From positions 1 to 32,610 of the forward strand of contig MEQK01000019.1 in assembly GCA_001770175.1 (NCBI GenBank): DNA of 32,610 nt. Reading direction: 5' to 3'. Position numbers and translations under genes: made by a program. Each line of letters starts with the position of its first letter. Positions within the stretch are counted from its first letter, which is position 1. The DNA comes from Bdellovibrionales bacterium RIFOXYD1_FULL_55_31. GTDB taxonomy: Bacteria; Bdellovibrionota; UBA1018. The notes beneath the pieces are model-generated. The model was not told where the DNA came from, made no database searches, and was given only the letters and a program-made list of their open reading frames with translations. Shown one piece after another: positions 17,702-27,222 of this stretch.

Positions 17702-19816
17702 ATGCCTATTTCAGCCGTTTCCGTTTCAATCTTGATCGCCCTTCTCTTTGCTCTCCCTAACGCCGCGTGCGCGCATAACACTGACTCCTGCGCAAGAGCG
17801 GCGCTCGCGAAAATGCGCTTCGGATTCAGATCCTCGTCCGAACGTTCAGTCAAACAATTCACCCTTTCCAACCAAGAGCTCGCGCTCAACAAGCGCCCCG
17901 ACGGCGCATGGATGGCTGGCGAGAAGTGGCCGGGAGTTTGGACCCGGGATATCTCCTACAGCAGTGAGCTATCCCTCGGACTGATCGATCCAGACGCGAC
18001 CAAAAAGAGCCTGATGGCGAAAGTAAAGAACGGAAAAATCATTCAGGACGTGGGCACCGGAGGCAGCTGGCCTGTCTCAACCGATCGGATGACCTGGTCA
18101 CTCGGGGCGTGGGAAGCCTATAAAGCAACCGGTGACCGAAAGTGGCTGGAAGACAGCTACAAAATTCTCAAGAAAAGCATGGATGTTGATCTCCAAACGA
18201 TTTTTGACAAAAAGACGGGGCTTGTTCGCGGCGAGCAATCATTCCTGGACTGGAGAGAACAGTCCTATCCTCCTCATGTCGAGTCCGCCGACATTTACAA
18301 TTCGCTGTCGCTCGGAACCAATGCGGTTCATTATCGCGCGCTCAAAATCCTCGAAGAGATGGCGGAAACTCTGGGGGACCGTGCCGCGGCGGGGAAATAC
18401 GGAGAGCTCGCCGCCAAGCTCAAGAACGCCATCAACAAACATTTTTGGAACGAGGAAAAAGGGTACTACAGTCAGTATCTTTACGGTTACGGCGACCTGA
18501 GGACCGCCTCCGACAAAAGCGAATCCCTGGGCGAGACCCTCACCGTTCTATTCGGAATCGCCGACGAGAGCCGCGCGAAGACAATCATCGAACGCATGCC
18601 CGTATTGGCGGAAGGGCCGAGTTCGTTTTACCCGCAGAATCCGGGCATTCCCTCTTATCATAACAACGGGGTTTGGCCTTTTGTCGTGGGTTACTATCTC
18701 CGGGCCGGAGCCAAGGTCAAAAATGAAAAAGCCGTCAATCTTGCGATCGACTCGATCTGGAACGCCGTCGATCGATACGGAACGAATAAGGAAAATTTTG
18801 AAGCCGTGACACTCAGCGCGGCGAAGACTGTTGTCAACTCAGACCGGCAACTCTGGAGCGTCGCTGCGAACAAGGCTATCTTTTACCGGATTTTTTTCGG
18901 GATGGATCTCGAAAAGGACGCCCTGAAGTTCAACCCCTTCATTCCGAAAAAACACGAGGGGGTTCATCAGCTTCAAGGTTTTAAATACGCGAATTCCCTG
19001 CTCGACATCAAAGTTTCCGGCTGGGGCGACGGGATTCAGTCCTTCAAACTGGACGGAAAGGAGCTGGCATCCGCCGAGCTGCCTTCGAATCTCACCGGCA
19101 ATCATTCTGTCGAAATCGTCATGAACAAAAAAATGGCCCCTTCGAAAATCAACCAGGTCGAGAACCGATTCGCGCCCGCGGCCCCCGCGGCGAAGCTGGA
19201 GGCGAATCGGATCGTCTGGCCCAAGGTAGACTCCGCCGAAAAATATCAGATCTTCAGAAATGGCAAACTCCTCGGCTCGACCGACGAACTGAGCTATCCA
19301 GTCAGCGCTTCCGGCGATTCGCTGAATTTGTACGAGGTAAGGGCCGTTGACCGGGAAGGCTGGCAATCGTTTTTCAGCAAGCCGATCAGAACGGAGGGCG
19401 ATTCCAAGATTCTTCTGGCCGAAGGACAAGCACATACCGGCCGCAATAACTTCGTGCTCACCACGAAAGGCGATCACCCGGAAATCAGCTACAACGTGAC
19501 TACCGAGAAGGCAGGAGAGTATTACCTCGATGCGCGCTATTCGAACGGCGAAGGCCGGATTGAAGGCTGGGGCGAGGACGGGAACAAATGCGCCATTCGC
19601 TCCGTATTCGTTGATGGAAAGCGAGTTGATGCTCTCGTCATGCCGCAACGAGGTCTTAAGGATTGGAAAGACGCGGGTTACACAAGCCCGATCCGTTTGA
19701 CCCTGAACAGAGGGAAGCACAAGATCGTCGTCAAATACACCGAACTGGACGAGAACATGAACGGCGAGCGTAATAAGGCGTTGATTCATCATTTGCGACT
19801 CACGCGTTCGGAGTAA
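17702..19816 (+). CDS. Secreted six-hairpin ((alpha/alpha)6) glycoside hydrolase with C-terminal Fn3-like/CBM-like modules
   Basis: Signal peptide; GVWTRDISYSSELSLGLIDPDATKKSL, WPVSTDRMTWSLGAWEAYKATGDRKWLEDSY, HNNGVWPFVVGYYLRAG; C-terminal EAEKYQIFRNGKLLGSTDE-like Fn3 stretch and AEGQAHTGRNNFVLTTKG...AGEYYLDARYSNGEG CBM-like region. Confidence 0.75.
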   Translation: MPISAVSVSILIALLFALPNAACAHNTDSCARAALAKMRFGFRSSSERSVKQFTLSNQELALNKRPDGAWMAGEKWPGVWTRDISYSSELSLGLIDPDATKKSLMAKVKNGKIIQDVGTGGSWPVSTDRMTWSLGAWEAYKATGDRKWLEDSYKILKKSMDVDLQTIFDKKTGLVRGEQSFLDWREQSYPPHVESADIYNSLSLGTNAVHYRALKILEEMAETLGDRAAAGKYGELAAKLKNAINKHFWNEEKGYYSQYLYGYGDLRTASDKSESLGETLTVLFGIADESRAKTIIERMPVLAEGPSSFYPQNPGIPSYHNNGVWPFVVGYYLRAGAKVKNEKAVNLAIDSIWNAVDRYGTNKENFEAVTLSAAKTVVNSDRQLWSVAANKAIFYRIFFGMDLEKDALKFNPFIPKKHEGVHQLQGFKYANSLLDIKVSGWGDGIQSFKLDGKELASAELPSNLTGNHSVEIVMNKKMAPSKINQVENRFAPAAPAAKLEANRIVWPKVDSAEKYQIFRNGKLLGSTDELSYPVSASGDSLNLYEVRAVDREGWQSFFSKPIRTEGDSKILLAEGQAHTGRNNFVLTTKGDHPEISYNVTTEKAGEYYLDARYSNGEGRIEGWGEDGNKCAIRSVFVDGKRVDALVMPQRGLKDWKDAGYTSPIRLTLNRGKHKIVVKYTELDENMNGERNKALIHHLRLTRSE

Positions 19817-19825
19817 GGCTGGCCA

Positions 19826-22324
19826 GTGATACCTGTAACCCTCGGGCGCCGAGGCTTCATAGCCGTTTTCTTGCTCTGTTTTTCGCCTGCTTACGCGCAG
19901 GCCCCGAAATGCGCGGCTCAGCTCGAGCAACTCGTCCGCGAGACCGAAACTCAGCGGCTCCACGAACTCTATTATTTGATTCCAGATGGTACCAGAGACC
20001 CGAAAACCGGGGACATCACGCTTGATCTGACGCGCTCCAAAACTCTCCTTCTGCCGGAACTGAAAAAACGCGGCTTTGTGCCGGATGAAGTCGTTGTTGA
20101 ACTGGATCGCCAACGATTCTTCCAGATCCCCGAGGGGCAAAACACGATTCGGATCAAAGCCGGGCCGACCAATCGGATGCGCGACTGCCGAATTGTATTC
20201 AAGCAAGACGGCAAGGAAGTTCACGTCACCGAAACACGCCTATTTGAGAGCACGGACTTTCCCGTGGTCGACAAGATAGATTACGCGAAATACCCCCTTC
20301 CGGAATGGCGCGTTCCCGATGAATTCGCGAAACGCAAAGGTATCGATCCCGAGTTGGTTCGGCTCTCGGCTCAACTCCAACGCGAAAACATCAACTGGAC
20401 GATCTCAGATAAAGCCAGTCCGGCGCTCAAAAGAGCGTTCGAGAAATACGGGTCTGACCTGAAGCTTTCGATCACATTCGGTCGGGACAAGAGGACCCCG
20501 ACGGCGATCAGTATTTATAACCAGAAAACCCGGAAATCGCTCCCGGCAAGACTGGAAGACATTCACATCACGGGCGGGGCGGCCTTCAACTGGAATTTTT
20601 TTGATTGGGATTCGGAATTCGTGAAACGCTATCTCCGGTTTTTTGACGGCTGGCTCGCCGAGAAGATGCGCAAGTTCAAACTCAAAACCCAAGAGCCGAA
20701 TGGCGCTGTTCCTCGAGAGCTCCGGGCGAACATGACTTCTTATCATCGCGAGCACAACGTGAAGCTCGGAGAAGTCACTCCGAACCGGGAGTATTTCAAC
20801 CCACCCCTCACGGGCTGGTCCGAACGACAGGTGCTTCGCTGGGATCCGGCCAAGGCCGGTAAAGTCCTCCCGGAGATGATCCAGTCATCGGAAAAGCAAA
20901 GAGCATGGCTCCTGAAACATCATTCGGTAACGGATGAAAACCGCAAGCTCATCGGCTTTCGTTGGACGAATCTCGGCAGTGGCCGCGACAATGCCGCGCG
21001 TGGACTCGACGAAGGCGCGCTCGGGGTGGACCTGATCACCTACTACAAAATGATGATGGATCAGGAACGGGAATTCCATCTCATGCTCGGAAACTGGAAT
21101 AAGGCCGAAGAAATCGGAAAAGCGGCGGACGAACTCAAATCCATCATCAACCAGAGATATTGGAGTGACAAATACGGGATGTACGTCGATCTTGTCGCAT
21201 CCGGGAAGAGCTGGAAGCAGGACTCGAATCTCGCGGCCACGGGCTTCTGGCCCGCCATGGGCGGAGTGCCGGACGAAGCGAAAATGGAGCGCATGATTCA
21301 AGACAACTTGAGGAACCCGAAGCGCTTCGGTGGTGATTTTCCCCCCAGTACGAGCAAGGACAGCCCCCACTACAATCCAGCGGGGCACTACTGGCGCGGG
21401 GGCGGCTGGCCGCCCGACTTCGTATTTTTTGGCGACCTGCTTTTCGAAAATGGCAAGCGCGCGGAAGCCGCAAGGCTCCACGGCGATGTCCTGCGTTCCT
21501 ACACTATGGCCTCGAAAGCGTATCAGAACGGTGACAGTCCGCGAGCATGGATCAACGGTAAAGTCGGAGCGGATGAAGCCAGTGAAATGAGCGAACGAGG
21601 AACCGTTTTTGAGTTCTACGGCCTGAAGGAGGACGGCAACCCGACTTTTGGCCGAGAATTCCGGCCCGACGGCTCCGCCCACGAGACCAGGAAGAACTTC
21701 GCGGGATGGGGGTCCGCCCCTCCCCTGGAGAGCCTGAGAACTATCATGGGCTTTGACGCCGTTCCGGCGTTCGCTGGCCCGAAAAGAGATCTGAACCGCT
21801 GGGTCTGGACTCTCCTTACAGACCGTCAGTTCAGCTATCACCAAGTGAAAGCCAACCCGGCCCTCAAACCCCTGGTCGAATACCTCACCTCGAATCCGAA
21901 ACCGGACTTCGAAAGCTTCAACAAGGTACTCGCTAGCGGCGACCGGCGACTTCGCGAGGAGATCCAAAGACTCGGCAGGGGCTACCTCGAAGTCAGTCCA
22001 ACGTTTGATCCGAAGGCGCAGACCGAAGTAAAAAATCTCGTCTATGACGGCGTCCAATTCGAGATGAGGATCGAGAAGCTGGATGGAGATAATCACGTCA
22101 GGCTGACCCTGAAGAGTGACAGGAAAATCCCCGTCCAATTCAACCGAAACTGGACTGGCGATGAAACGACGGACTCGGCGGCTGCCTCAAGCAAGATTCT
22201 CGAGATCGGAGGCGACACTCCCGTTATCGACCTCTATCTCACCCCCACGAAAAAGCCTCCTCAAGTCATCGGGATAACACCTGATCATAACCTCGACACT
22301 CCGAACCGCCTGAGTGCCGCCTAA
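19826..22324 (+). CDS. Secreted MGH1/GH63/GH37-like glycosidase
   Basis: Signal peptide; AFNWNFFDWDSEFVKRYLRFFDGWL, PNGAVPREL, GFRWTNLGSGRDNAARG, YNPAGHYWRGGGWPPDFVFFGDLLFENG typical of this fold. GTG start, 9 bp after the upstream glycosidase. Confidence 0.75.
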   Translation: MIPVTLGRRGFIAVFLLCFSPAYAQAPKCAAQLEQLVRETETQRLHELYYLIPDGTRDPKTGDITLDLTRSKTLLLPELKKRGFVPDEVVVELDRQRFFQIPEGQNTIRIKAGPTNRMRDCRIVFKQDGKEVHVTETRLFESTDFPVVDKIDYAKYPLPEWRVPDEFAKRKGIDPELVRLSAQLQRENINWTISDKASPALKRAFEKYGSDLKLSITFGRDKRTPTAISIYNQKTRKSLPARLEDIHITGGAAFNWNFFDWDSEFVKRYLRFFDGWLAEKMRKFKLKTQEPNGAVPRELRANMTSYHREHNVKLGEVTPNREYFNPPLTGWSERQVLRWDPAKAGKVLPEMIQSSEKQRAWLLKHHSVTDENRKLIGFRWTNLGSGRDNAARGLDEGALGVDLITYYKMMMDQEREFHLMLGNWNKAEEIGKAADELKSIINQRYWSDKYGMYVDLVASGKSWKQDSNLAATGFWPAMGGVPDEAKMERMIQDNLRNPKRFGGDFPPSTSKDSPHYNPAGHYWRGGGWPPDFVFFGDLLFENGKRAEAARLHGDVLRSYTMASKAYQNGDSPRAWINGKVGADEASEMSERGTVFEFYGLKEDGNPTFGREFRPDGSAHETRKNFAGWGSAPPLESLRTIMGFDAVPAFAGPKRDLNRWVWTLLTDRQFSYHQVKANPALKPLVEYLTSNPKPDFESFNKVLASGDRRLREEIQRLGRGYLEVSPTFDPKAQTEVKNLVYDGVQFEMRIEKLDGDNHVRLTLKSDRKIPVQFNRNWTGDETTDSAAASSKILEIGGDTPVIDLYLTPTKKPPQVIGITPDHNLDTPNRLSAA

Positions 22325-22410
22325 ATCCCTTATAATGGCGCCATAGCAGCGAAATCCCTGGCATGCGGCATGAATGACACACCTCAGGAGACTGGTGAAA
22401 AGGTGTGCTT

Positions 22411-23157
22411 ATGAGTAAAACTTTAATATGTATTTTGGCGAGCTTCGTTTTCATATTGCTGGGCTGTGGACGCAACGATGCCCCGCCTGCGACTCCGCTC
22501 GCGAACCCGGCCCCGGGGGTTCCACAAACCTCCTACGTGAATACCTGCGGCGCTCCGACTTTGGCCGCCACTCAAATCTGCTCGGGATCCTGCAGCCCGG
22601 CCTACTTCCCGATGGCCTGCGGCTATCGAGGCGGATCGATGCGATATGCCGTAGGAGGCCGCGACCTGTGTATGACCACGAGAACCCTGACTCTCGTGAG
22701 GCAATCCGTTCTGAATCCGGATGCCCCGTGTGGCTCGCCCTCCGCTGACACCGGCATGGTCCTGAGGCCCAATGATCGACTCACGATCGAATCATCCGGA
22801 AGCTGGGGCCAGCCCTATACCGAGGGCCGGACAGGAGACCTCTGGGGTTTGATTCATTATTCAACCTCAAGCGTGAACTATGACTGCGACCAGGTTTCAA
22901 GTACCGGAATCGCGTATAATACGCAGCTGACATACGCCGGGAAGCCCGCGGGCCTCCTGGCGTCGGACGGAACCGAGACTTTTGAACTGGGAGGTGGCAT
23001 TTCCGAAAAGGTGATGACCCGCGACGGCGTTCTCAAAATTGGCTTCAACATCGCACCGAGCTATGCGACGCAGGCCTGCGGAAGCTGGACGGCGACCATC
23101 ACGAGGACCCATTGCGAAGACGCCGCGGGAACAAGCTACCCCTGTCCCGCTCAGTAG
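22411..23157 (+). CDS. Lipoprotein with possible PA-IL/LecA-like lectin domain
   Basis: Lipobox FVFILLGC; GMVLRPNDRLTIESSGSWG...GLLASDGTETFELGGGISEKVMTRDGVLKIGFN...GSWTATI resembles PA-IL-like modules. Confidence 0.5.
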   Translation: MSKTLICILASFVFILLGCGRNDAPPATPLANPAPGVPQTSYVNTCGAPTLAATQICSGSCSPAYFPMACGYRGGSMRYAVGGRDLCMTTRTLTLVRQSVLNPDAPCGSPSADTGMVLRPNDRLTIESSGSWGQPYTEGRTGDLWGLIHYSTSSVNYDCDQVSSTGIAYNTQLTYAGKPAGLLASDGTETFELGGGISEKVMTRDGVLKIGFNIAPSYATQACGSWTATITRTHCEDAAGTSYPCPAQ

Positions 23158-23174
23158 AGTAAGCTCTGGGCAGA

Positions 23175-25301
23175 ATGCCTGGAAAACGCTCCCGCTCAAG
23201 GCGGTCTTCTTCGAAAGCAAAACGCGATTTCAACAGCTTCGTTCGTCGTGATGAAAGACCGCGTCCGCGGTCTCAAAAGCGATCGGTGCACGTGCGCCAG
23301 TCATCCGGGATCCGCAAGCTCAAGGGAACGGTCGAAAAGAATCCCCGCGGATTCGGCTTTATTGTTTTTGAAACGAGAGGCACGGAAGACCTTTTTCTTC
23401 CTCCACGGCAAGCGCAAGGACTTTTTCACGGTGATCGCGTTGAGGTCACTTTGAATGGACGAAATGACGTTCTCGAATGCAAGGTCATCGAACACCGTTT
23501 TCGTGAACTCGTCGGACGCTACACGCCTCATCCCGCCGACCCTTCAAAAGGAGGCTGGGTCATTTATGAACGAAAACGGGCACGCGAGGAGGTATTTGTT
23601 CCAGGTGAACCTTGGGCGCCGAGGTCTCCCACTATTCCCCGGCCAGGGCCCCAGCCTATGGCGGGCCGCGCTTCGACAAGCCCTCAAGCCGACGCGCGTC
23701 GGCTGCCCCGCGCCGGAGACTGGGTCAGGGCCACGTTGCACTTCCACCTGACGGGGCCGTTTCCGGTCACGGCTGAAATCGTGGACATCTACGGGGCCAC
23801 GCTCCCCGCATCCGTCGACATTCAGATGATCGCCGCGGAATATAATCTGACGGAAGCGCACTCGACCCACGCGGAACTCGAGGCCGGCGCCCTTGACCCC
23901 GACATTCTGTCCCATGTTCGTCGCGGCGAGCGCGAGGATTTGCGCCAGCTGCCGTTTATCACCATAGACGGCGAAACCGCGCGCGATTTCGACGACGCGA
24001 TCCATGTCGAACAAAATGGCTCCGGCTTCATCCTCTGGGTCGCGATCGCGGATGTCAGTCATTACGTGAGCGAGGGAGGCGCGATCGACCGGGAGGCGCG
24101 GGCACGCGGGACAAGCGTTTACTTTCCGGAGCGCGCGTTCCACATGCTCCCGCGCGCGCTGTCCGAGAATCTTTGCAGCCTGCGTCCAAACGAGCCACGA
24201 CTCGCCCTCGTCGCGAGGATCGAGATCGACCGCTCGGGAAAGCGCTCCAGCTCGACCTTGCTTGAAGCGGTAATCGAGAGCAGGCGGCGCGCGACTTACA
24301 ATGAAATCCAGGAGGAATGGGAAAGCAGGAAACCGGAATGGCCACTCCTTCGGCACTTCGAGCTTTTTCAGTTGCTTCGAAAAGCCAGAACGAGCCGGGG
24401 CTCGATTGATTTCGACCTGCCCGAGGCGGAAATTCTCGTCCAGCCGGATGGAGAGGTGACCTCGATTTTCCAGCGCCCGCGTATGGACGCGCATCGATTG
24501 ATCGAAGAGTTCATGATCGCGGCGAACGAGGCGGTCACCGCCTGGATCATGGAACGCGAATGGCCTTTCATTTTCAGAATTCACGAGGAACCGAGCGAAA
24601 CATCCCTTCAAGGCTTTCAATCACTCGCCGCAACGGTCGGCGTTCGGTTTACCTTAGAACAGGCCGGCACGCAGCGGATCATGGCGGATATCATCCGGCG
24701 GCTGGAAGGCCACCCCGCGCAGGACCTTTTGAACATGGCCTTTCTCCGATCCATGAAACAAGCGGTTTATTCGGCAGCTCACTCCGGACACTATGGGCTC
24801 GCCTCCCGCGCCTATACGCATTTCACGAGTCCCATCCGACGGTATCCCGACCTGGTTGTTCATCGTCTGCTTCGAAACGCGCTCAGGGTTGAGAAGAAAA
24901 AGGCCCCTCCGCTCAAACGAGACGCCCTGGAGAAACTTCAAGACAAGTTGGACGAAACCGCCGAACACTGCAGCTACCGGGAACGCCTGGCCGCGGATGC
25001 GGAACGCGAAGCCGTTCGACTCAAGCAGGTCAGGGCCATGCACGCCCGGCTGGGCGACGATTTCACCGGAAAGATCATCGGATTCTCAAAAGGCGGAATG
25101 TTCATTCAAGTCGAGAACCCGTTTTCCGAAGGGATGGTTCGGGCTGAATCCATAGTCGATGATATTTACGAATTCGACGAGGAACGGATGATCTTTCGAG
25201 GCCGCCGAAAGAAGCGCGCGTTCAAAATCGGCCAAACACTCCGGGTGCGCGCCCTCAAGGCAGATCTCGAAACCCGACAAGTTGATTTTGGCTTGATTTA
25301 G
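23175..25301 (+). CDS. rnr: Ribonuclease R (RNase II family)
   Basis: Cold-shock-like domains, catalytic ITIDGETARDFDDAIHV, SHYVSEGGAIDREARARGTSVYFPERAFHMLP, AYTHFTSPIRRYPDLVVHRLL, S1 domain at C-terminus. Confidence 0.95.
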   Translation: MPGKRSRSRRSSSKAKRDFNSFVRRDERPRPRSQKRSVHVRQSSGIRKLKGTVEKNPRGFGFIVFETRGTEDLFLPPRQAQGLFHGDRVEVTLNGRNDVLECKVIEHRFRELVGRYTPHPADPSKGGWVIYERKRAREEVFVPGEPWAPRSPTIPRPGPQPMAGRASTSPQADARRLPRAGDWVRATLHFHLTGPFPVTAEIVDIYGATLPASVDIQMIAAEYNLTEAHSTHAELEAGALDPDILSHVRRGEREDLRQLPFITIDGETARDFDDAIHVEQNGSGFILWVAIADVSHYVSEGGAIDREARARGTSVYFPERAFHMLPRALSENLCSLRPNEPRLALVARIEIDRSGKRSSSTLLEAVIESRRRATYNEIQEEWESRKPEWPLLRHFELFQLLRKARTSRGSIDFDLPEAEILVQPDGEVTSIFQRPRMDAHRLIEEFMIAANEAVTAWIMEREWPFIFRIHEEPSETSLQGFQSLAATVGVRFTLEQAGTQRIMADIIRRLEGHPAQDLLNMAFLRSMKQAVYSAAHSGHYGLASRAYTHFTSPIRRYPDLVVHRLLRNALRVEKKKAPPLKRDALEKLQDKLDETAEHCSYRERLAADAEREAVRLKQVRAMHARLGDDFTGKIIGFSKGGMFIQVENPFSEGMVRAESIVDDIYEFDEERMIFRGRRKKRAFKIGQTLRVRALKADLETRQVDFGLI

Positions 25302-25363
25302 CGAAGGCACTCGCGCCAATTCGACTCGCGATGCCAGTCGGCAACTCGGCAAATTTAGCCGCG

Positions 25364-25393
25364 TTGACACGGGAGCCTCGACCCTGCGATTCT
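25364..25393 (+). promoter_or_regulatory. Predicted promoter of the ubiB-like gene
   Basis: TTGACA (25364-25369), 18-bp spacer, extended -10 TGcGATTCT (25385-25393), 7 nt to ATG 25401; no good SD. Confidence 0.5.
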
Positions 25394-25400
25394 GGAATGG

Positions 25401-27086
25401 ATGCGATTACTGCAGACCGGAAGGCAACTCGGCCAGGCCGTGAAGAACGTCCAGCGCCTGCGCCAGATTACAGGCGTTCTCGCGACCCACGGCTTCGTCG
25501 ATCTCGTTGATCGAATGGACCTTGGCAAGTTCCTGCCGTCCCGACTCGCGGCGTACGCCGAGTCACAGGCCGACAAATCAATCCCCGAGCGACTCCGCCT
25601 TTCGTTCGAAGAGCTTGGACCGACTTTCGTCAAACTCGGACAGCTCCTGTCCACGCGCCCCGATCTCCTGCCCGAAACCTACATCGACGAATTCACGAAA
25701 CTCCAGGACCGGGTTCAGCCACTCCCCTTCGAGACGGTCCGCGCGGTGGTCGAACAGGAACTCGGAAAGCCGCTCAACGAGGCATTCGCCTCTTTCACGG
25801 CGACTCCGCTCGCATCCGCGAGCATTGGGCAAGTTCACGAAGCGACCATTCCGATCGCGGCCGGGCAAACTCAAAAGGTCGTTGTCAAAGTTCAGCGCCC
25901 CGAAATCCAGAGAATCGTCGAAACCGACATCTCCCTGCTCGCGTTCATCGCCGGGCTGCTGGAAAAATACATTCCCGAGACCCGGGTAATCGGCCCGAAA
26001 ACGATTGTCGACGAATTTTTCCGAACACTCTCCTACGAACTCGATTTCGTTCTCGAAGCCAACAACATGAGCAAAATGGCCGAGAACCTGGCGGGCTTTC
26101 CGGAAGTAGTCATACCGAAGGTCTATAAGCGCTGGTGCACGCACAAAGTTCTTACCTCGGAGATGCTCGAGGGCATCCGGGTAAACGATATAAAAGCCAT
26201 GGACGCCGCCGGAATAGATCGCAAAAAACTTGTCGCCGCAGGTTCGCGCGCCTTTTTCAAATCGGTGATGATCGATGGCCTGTTCCACGGGGATCTGCAC
26301 GGCGGCAATCTGTTCGTGCTGCCCGGAAACCGACTCGGGCTCATTGATTTCGGAATTGTGGGCAGACTTTCACAAAAATCGCGCGACCACCTGGCCGACA
26401 TGCTGATGTCGATTCTCACCGAGGATTTCGAGAATCTCTGCTACCAATACGCCGAACTCGGGTCAGCCGGGCCATCCATCGATTTCGATGCTTTTCAGCG
26501 TGAAGTGAGAAACACCGTCGCGCCCTATCTCGGGTTATCTCTCGGAGAGATCAATTCGGGAAAGATTCTTGTCGAATCGACGAAGATCGCCGCCAAATAT
26601 GACATAAAGATTCCGGGCGAATGGATGCTCGTTTTCAAAGCAATTCTGACCATGGAAGGGATGGGAAAGACTCTCGATCCCGATTTCGATTTAATGGCGC
26701 TCGGTCAGGACGTCGTGAAGGAGCTGATCAAGAATCAGTACTCCATGCAGCGACTCTCGAAAGAGATGGTATGGGTGGCGAAAGATATGGCCGCCCTCTT
26801 GAAGGTCCTTCCGCGCCAGATCCGCTGGATGTTCCGTAAATTCAACAGCAACGACTTCGCGCTCGAGGTGAAATCCCCGGAGCTGCAACAGATTCGGGTT
26901 CAGCTTGATCTGAACGGGAGACGGATGAGCCTCAGTGTTTTAATCGCGGGGCTTTTCATCGCGAGCAGCGTTGCTCTTCAGCATTCTTCAGGAGAACTCG
27001 TCGCCGGATATCCTCTGGTCGCGGTCGTTTTTTTCGTGGTCGGGTGTGTATTCCTGATCAATCTCCTCTTCAAGGCCCTCAAATAG
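25401..27086 (+). CDS. UbiB/ABC1 atypical kinase family protein
   Basis: LGPTFVKLGQLLSTRPDLLP, ASIGQVHEA, KVQRPEI, DGLFHGDLHGGNLFVLPGNRLGLIDFGIVGRL; two C-terminal TM helices. Confidence 0.93.
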   Translation: MRLLQTGRQLGQAVKNVQRLRQITGVLATHGFVDLVDRMDLGKFLPSRLAAYAESQADKSIPERLRLSFEELGPTFVKLGQLLSTRPDLLPETYIDEFTKLQDRVQPLPFETVRAVVEQELGKPLNEAFASFTATPLASASIGQVHEATIPIAAGQTQKVVVKVQRPEIQRIVETDISLLAFIAGLLEKYIPETRVIGPKTIVDEFFRTLSYELDFVLEANNMSKMAENLAGFPEVVIPKVYKRWCTHKVLTSEMLEGIRVNDIKAMDAAGIDRKKLVAAGSRAFFKSVMIDGLFHGDLHGGNLFVLPGNRLGLIDFGIVGRLSQKSRDHLADMLMSILTEDFENLCYQYAELGSAGPSIDFDAFQREVRNTVAPYLGLSLGEINSGKILVESTKIAAKYDIKIPGEWMLVFKAILTMEGMGKTLDPDFDLMALGQDVVKELIKNQYSMQRLSKEMVWVAKDMAALLKVLPRQIRWMFRKFNSNDFALEVKSPELQQIRVQLDLNGRRMSLSVLIAGLFIASSVALQHSSGELVAGYPLVAVVFFVVGCVFLINLLFKALK

Positions 27087-27222
27087 ACTTCATATTTATT
27101 GTTGTCCGGTTGTTTAAAAAATCGTCACGCACAACCTTCTTTTCTATTGAGCAATGATCGGCTCGCAAGCTAGCGTAACGAACGCAGATGAGACCCCCCC
27201 GAGATTGAGGAGCAGTTTGGTA

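Noticed and set aside
18839-20224. 461-aa minus-strand ORF across both glycosidase genes
   Set aside because: Antisense shadow ORF in GC-rich coding DNA; spans the boundary of two convincing plus-strand genes, no recognisable family or export signal.
20885-22138. 417-aa minus-strand ORF inside the second glycosidase
   Set aside because: Antisense to a strongly supported CDS; sequence looks like complement-frame composition.
23544-24620. 358-aa minus-strand ORF inside RNase R
   Set aside because: Fully antisense to conserved RNase R catalytic sequence; no domain recognised.
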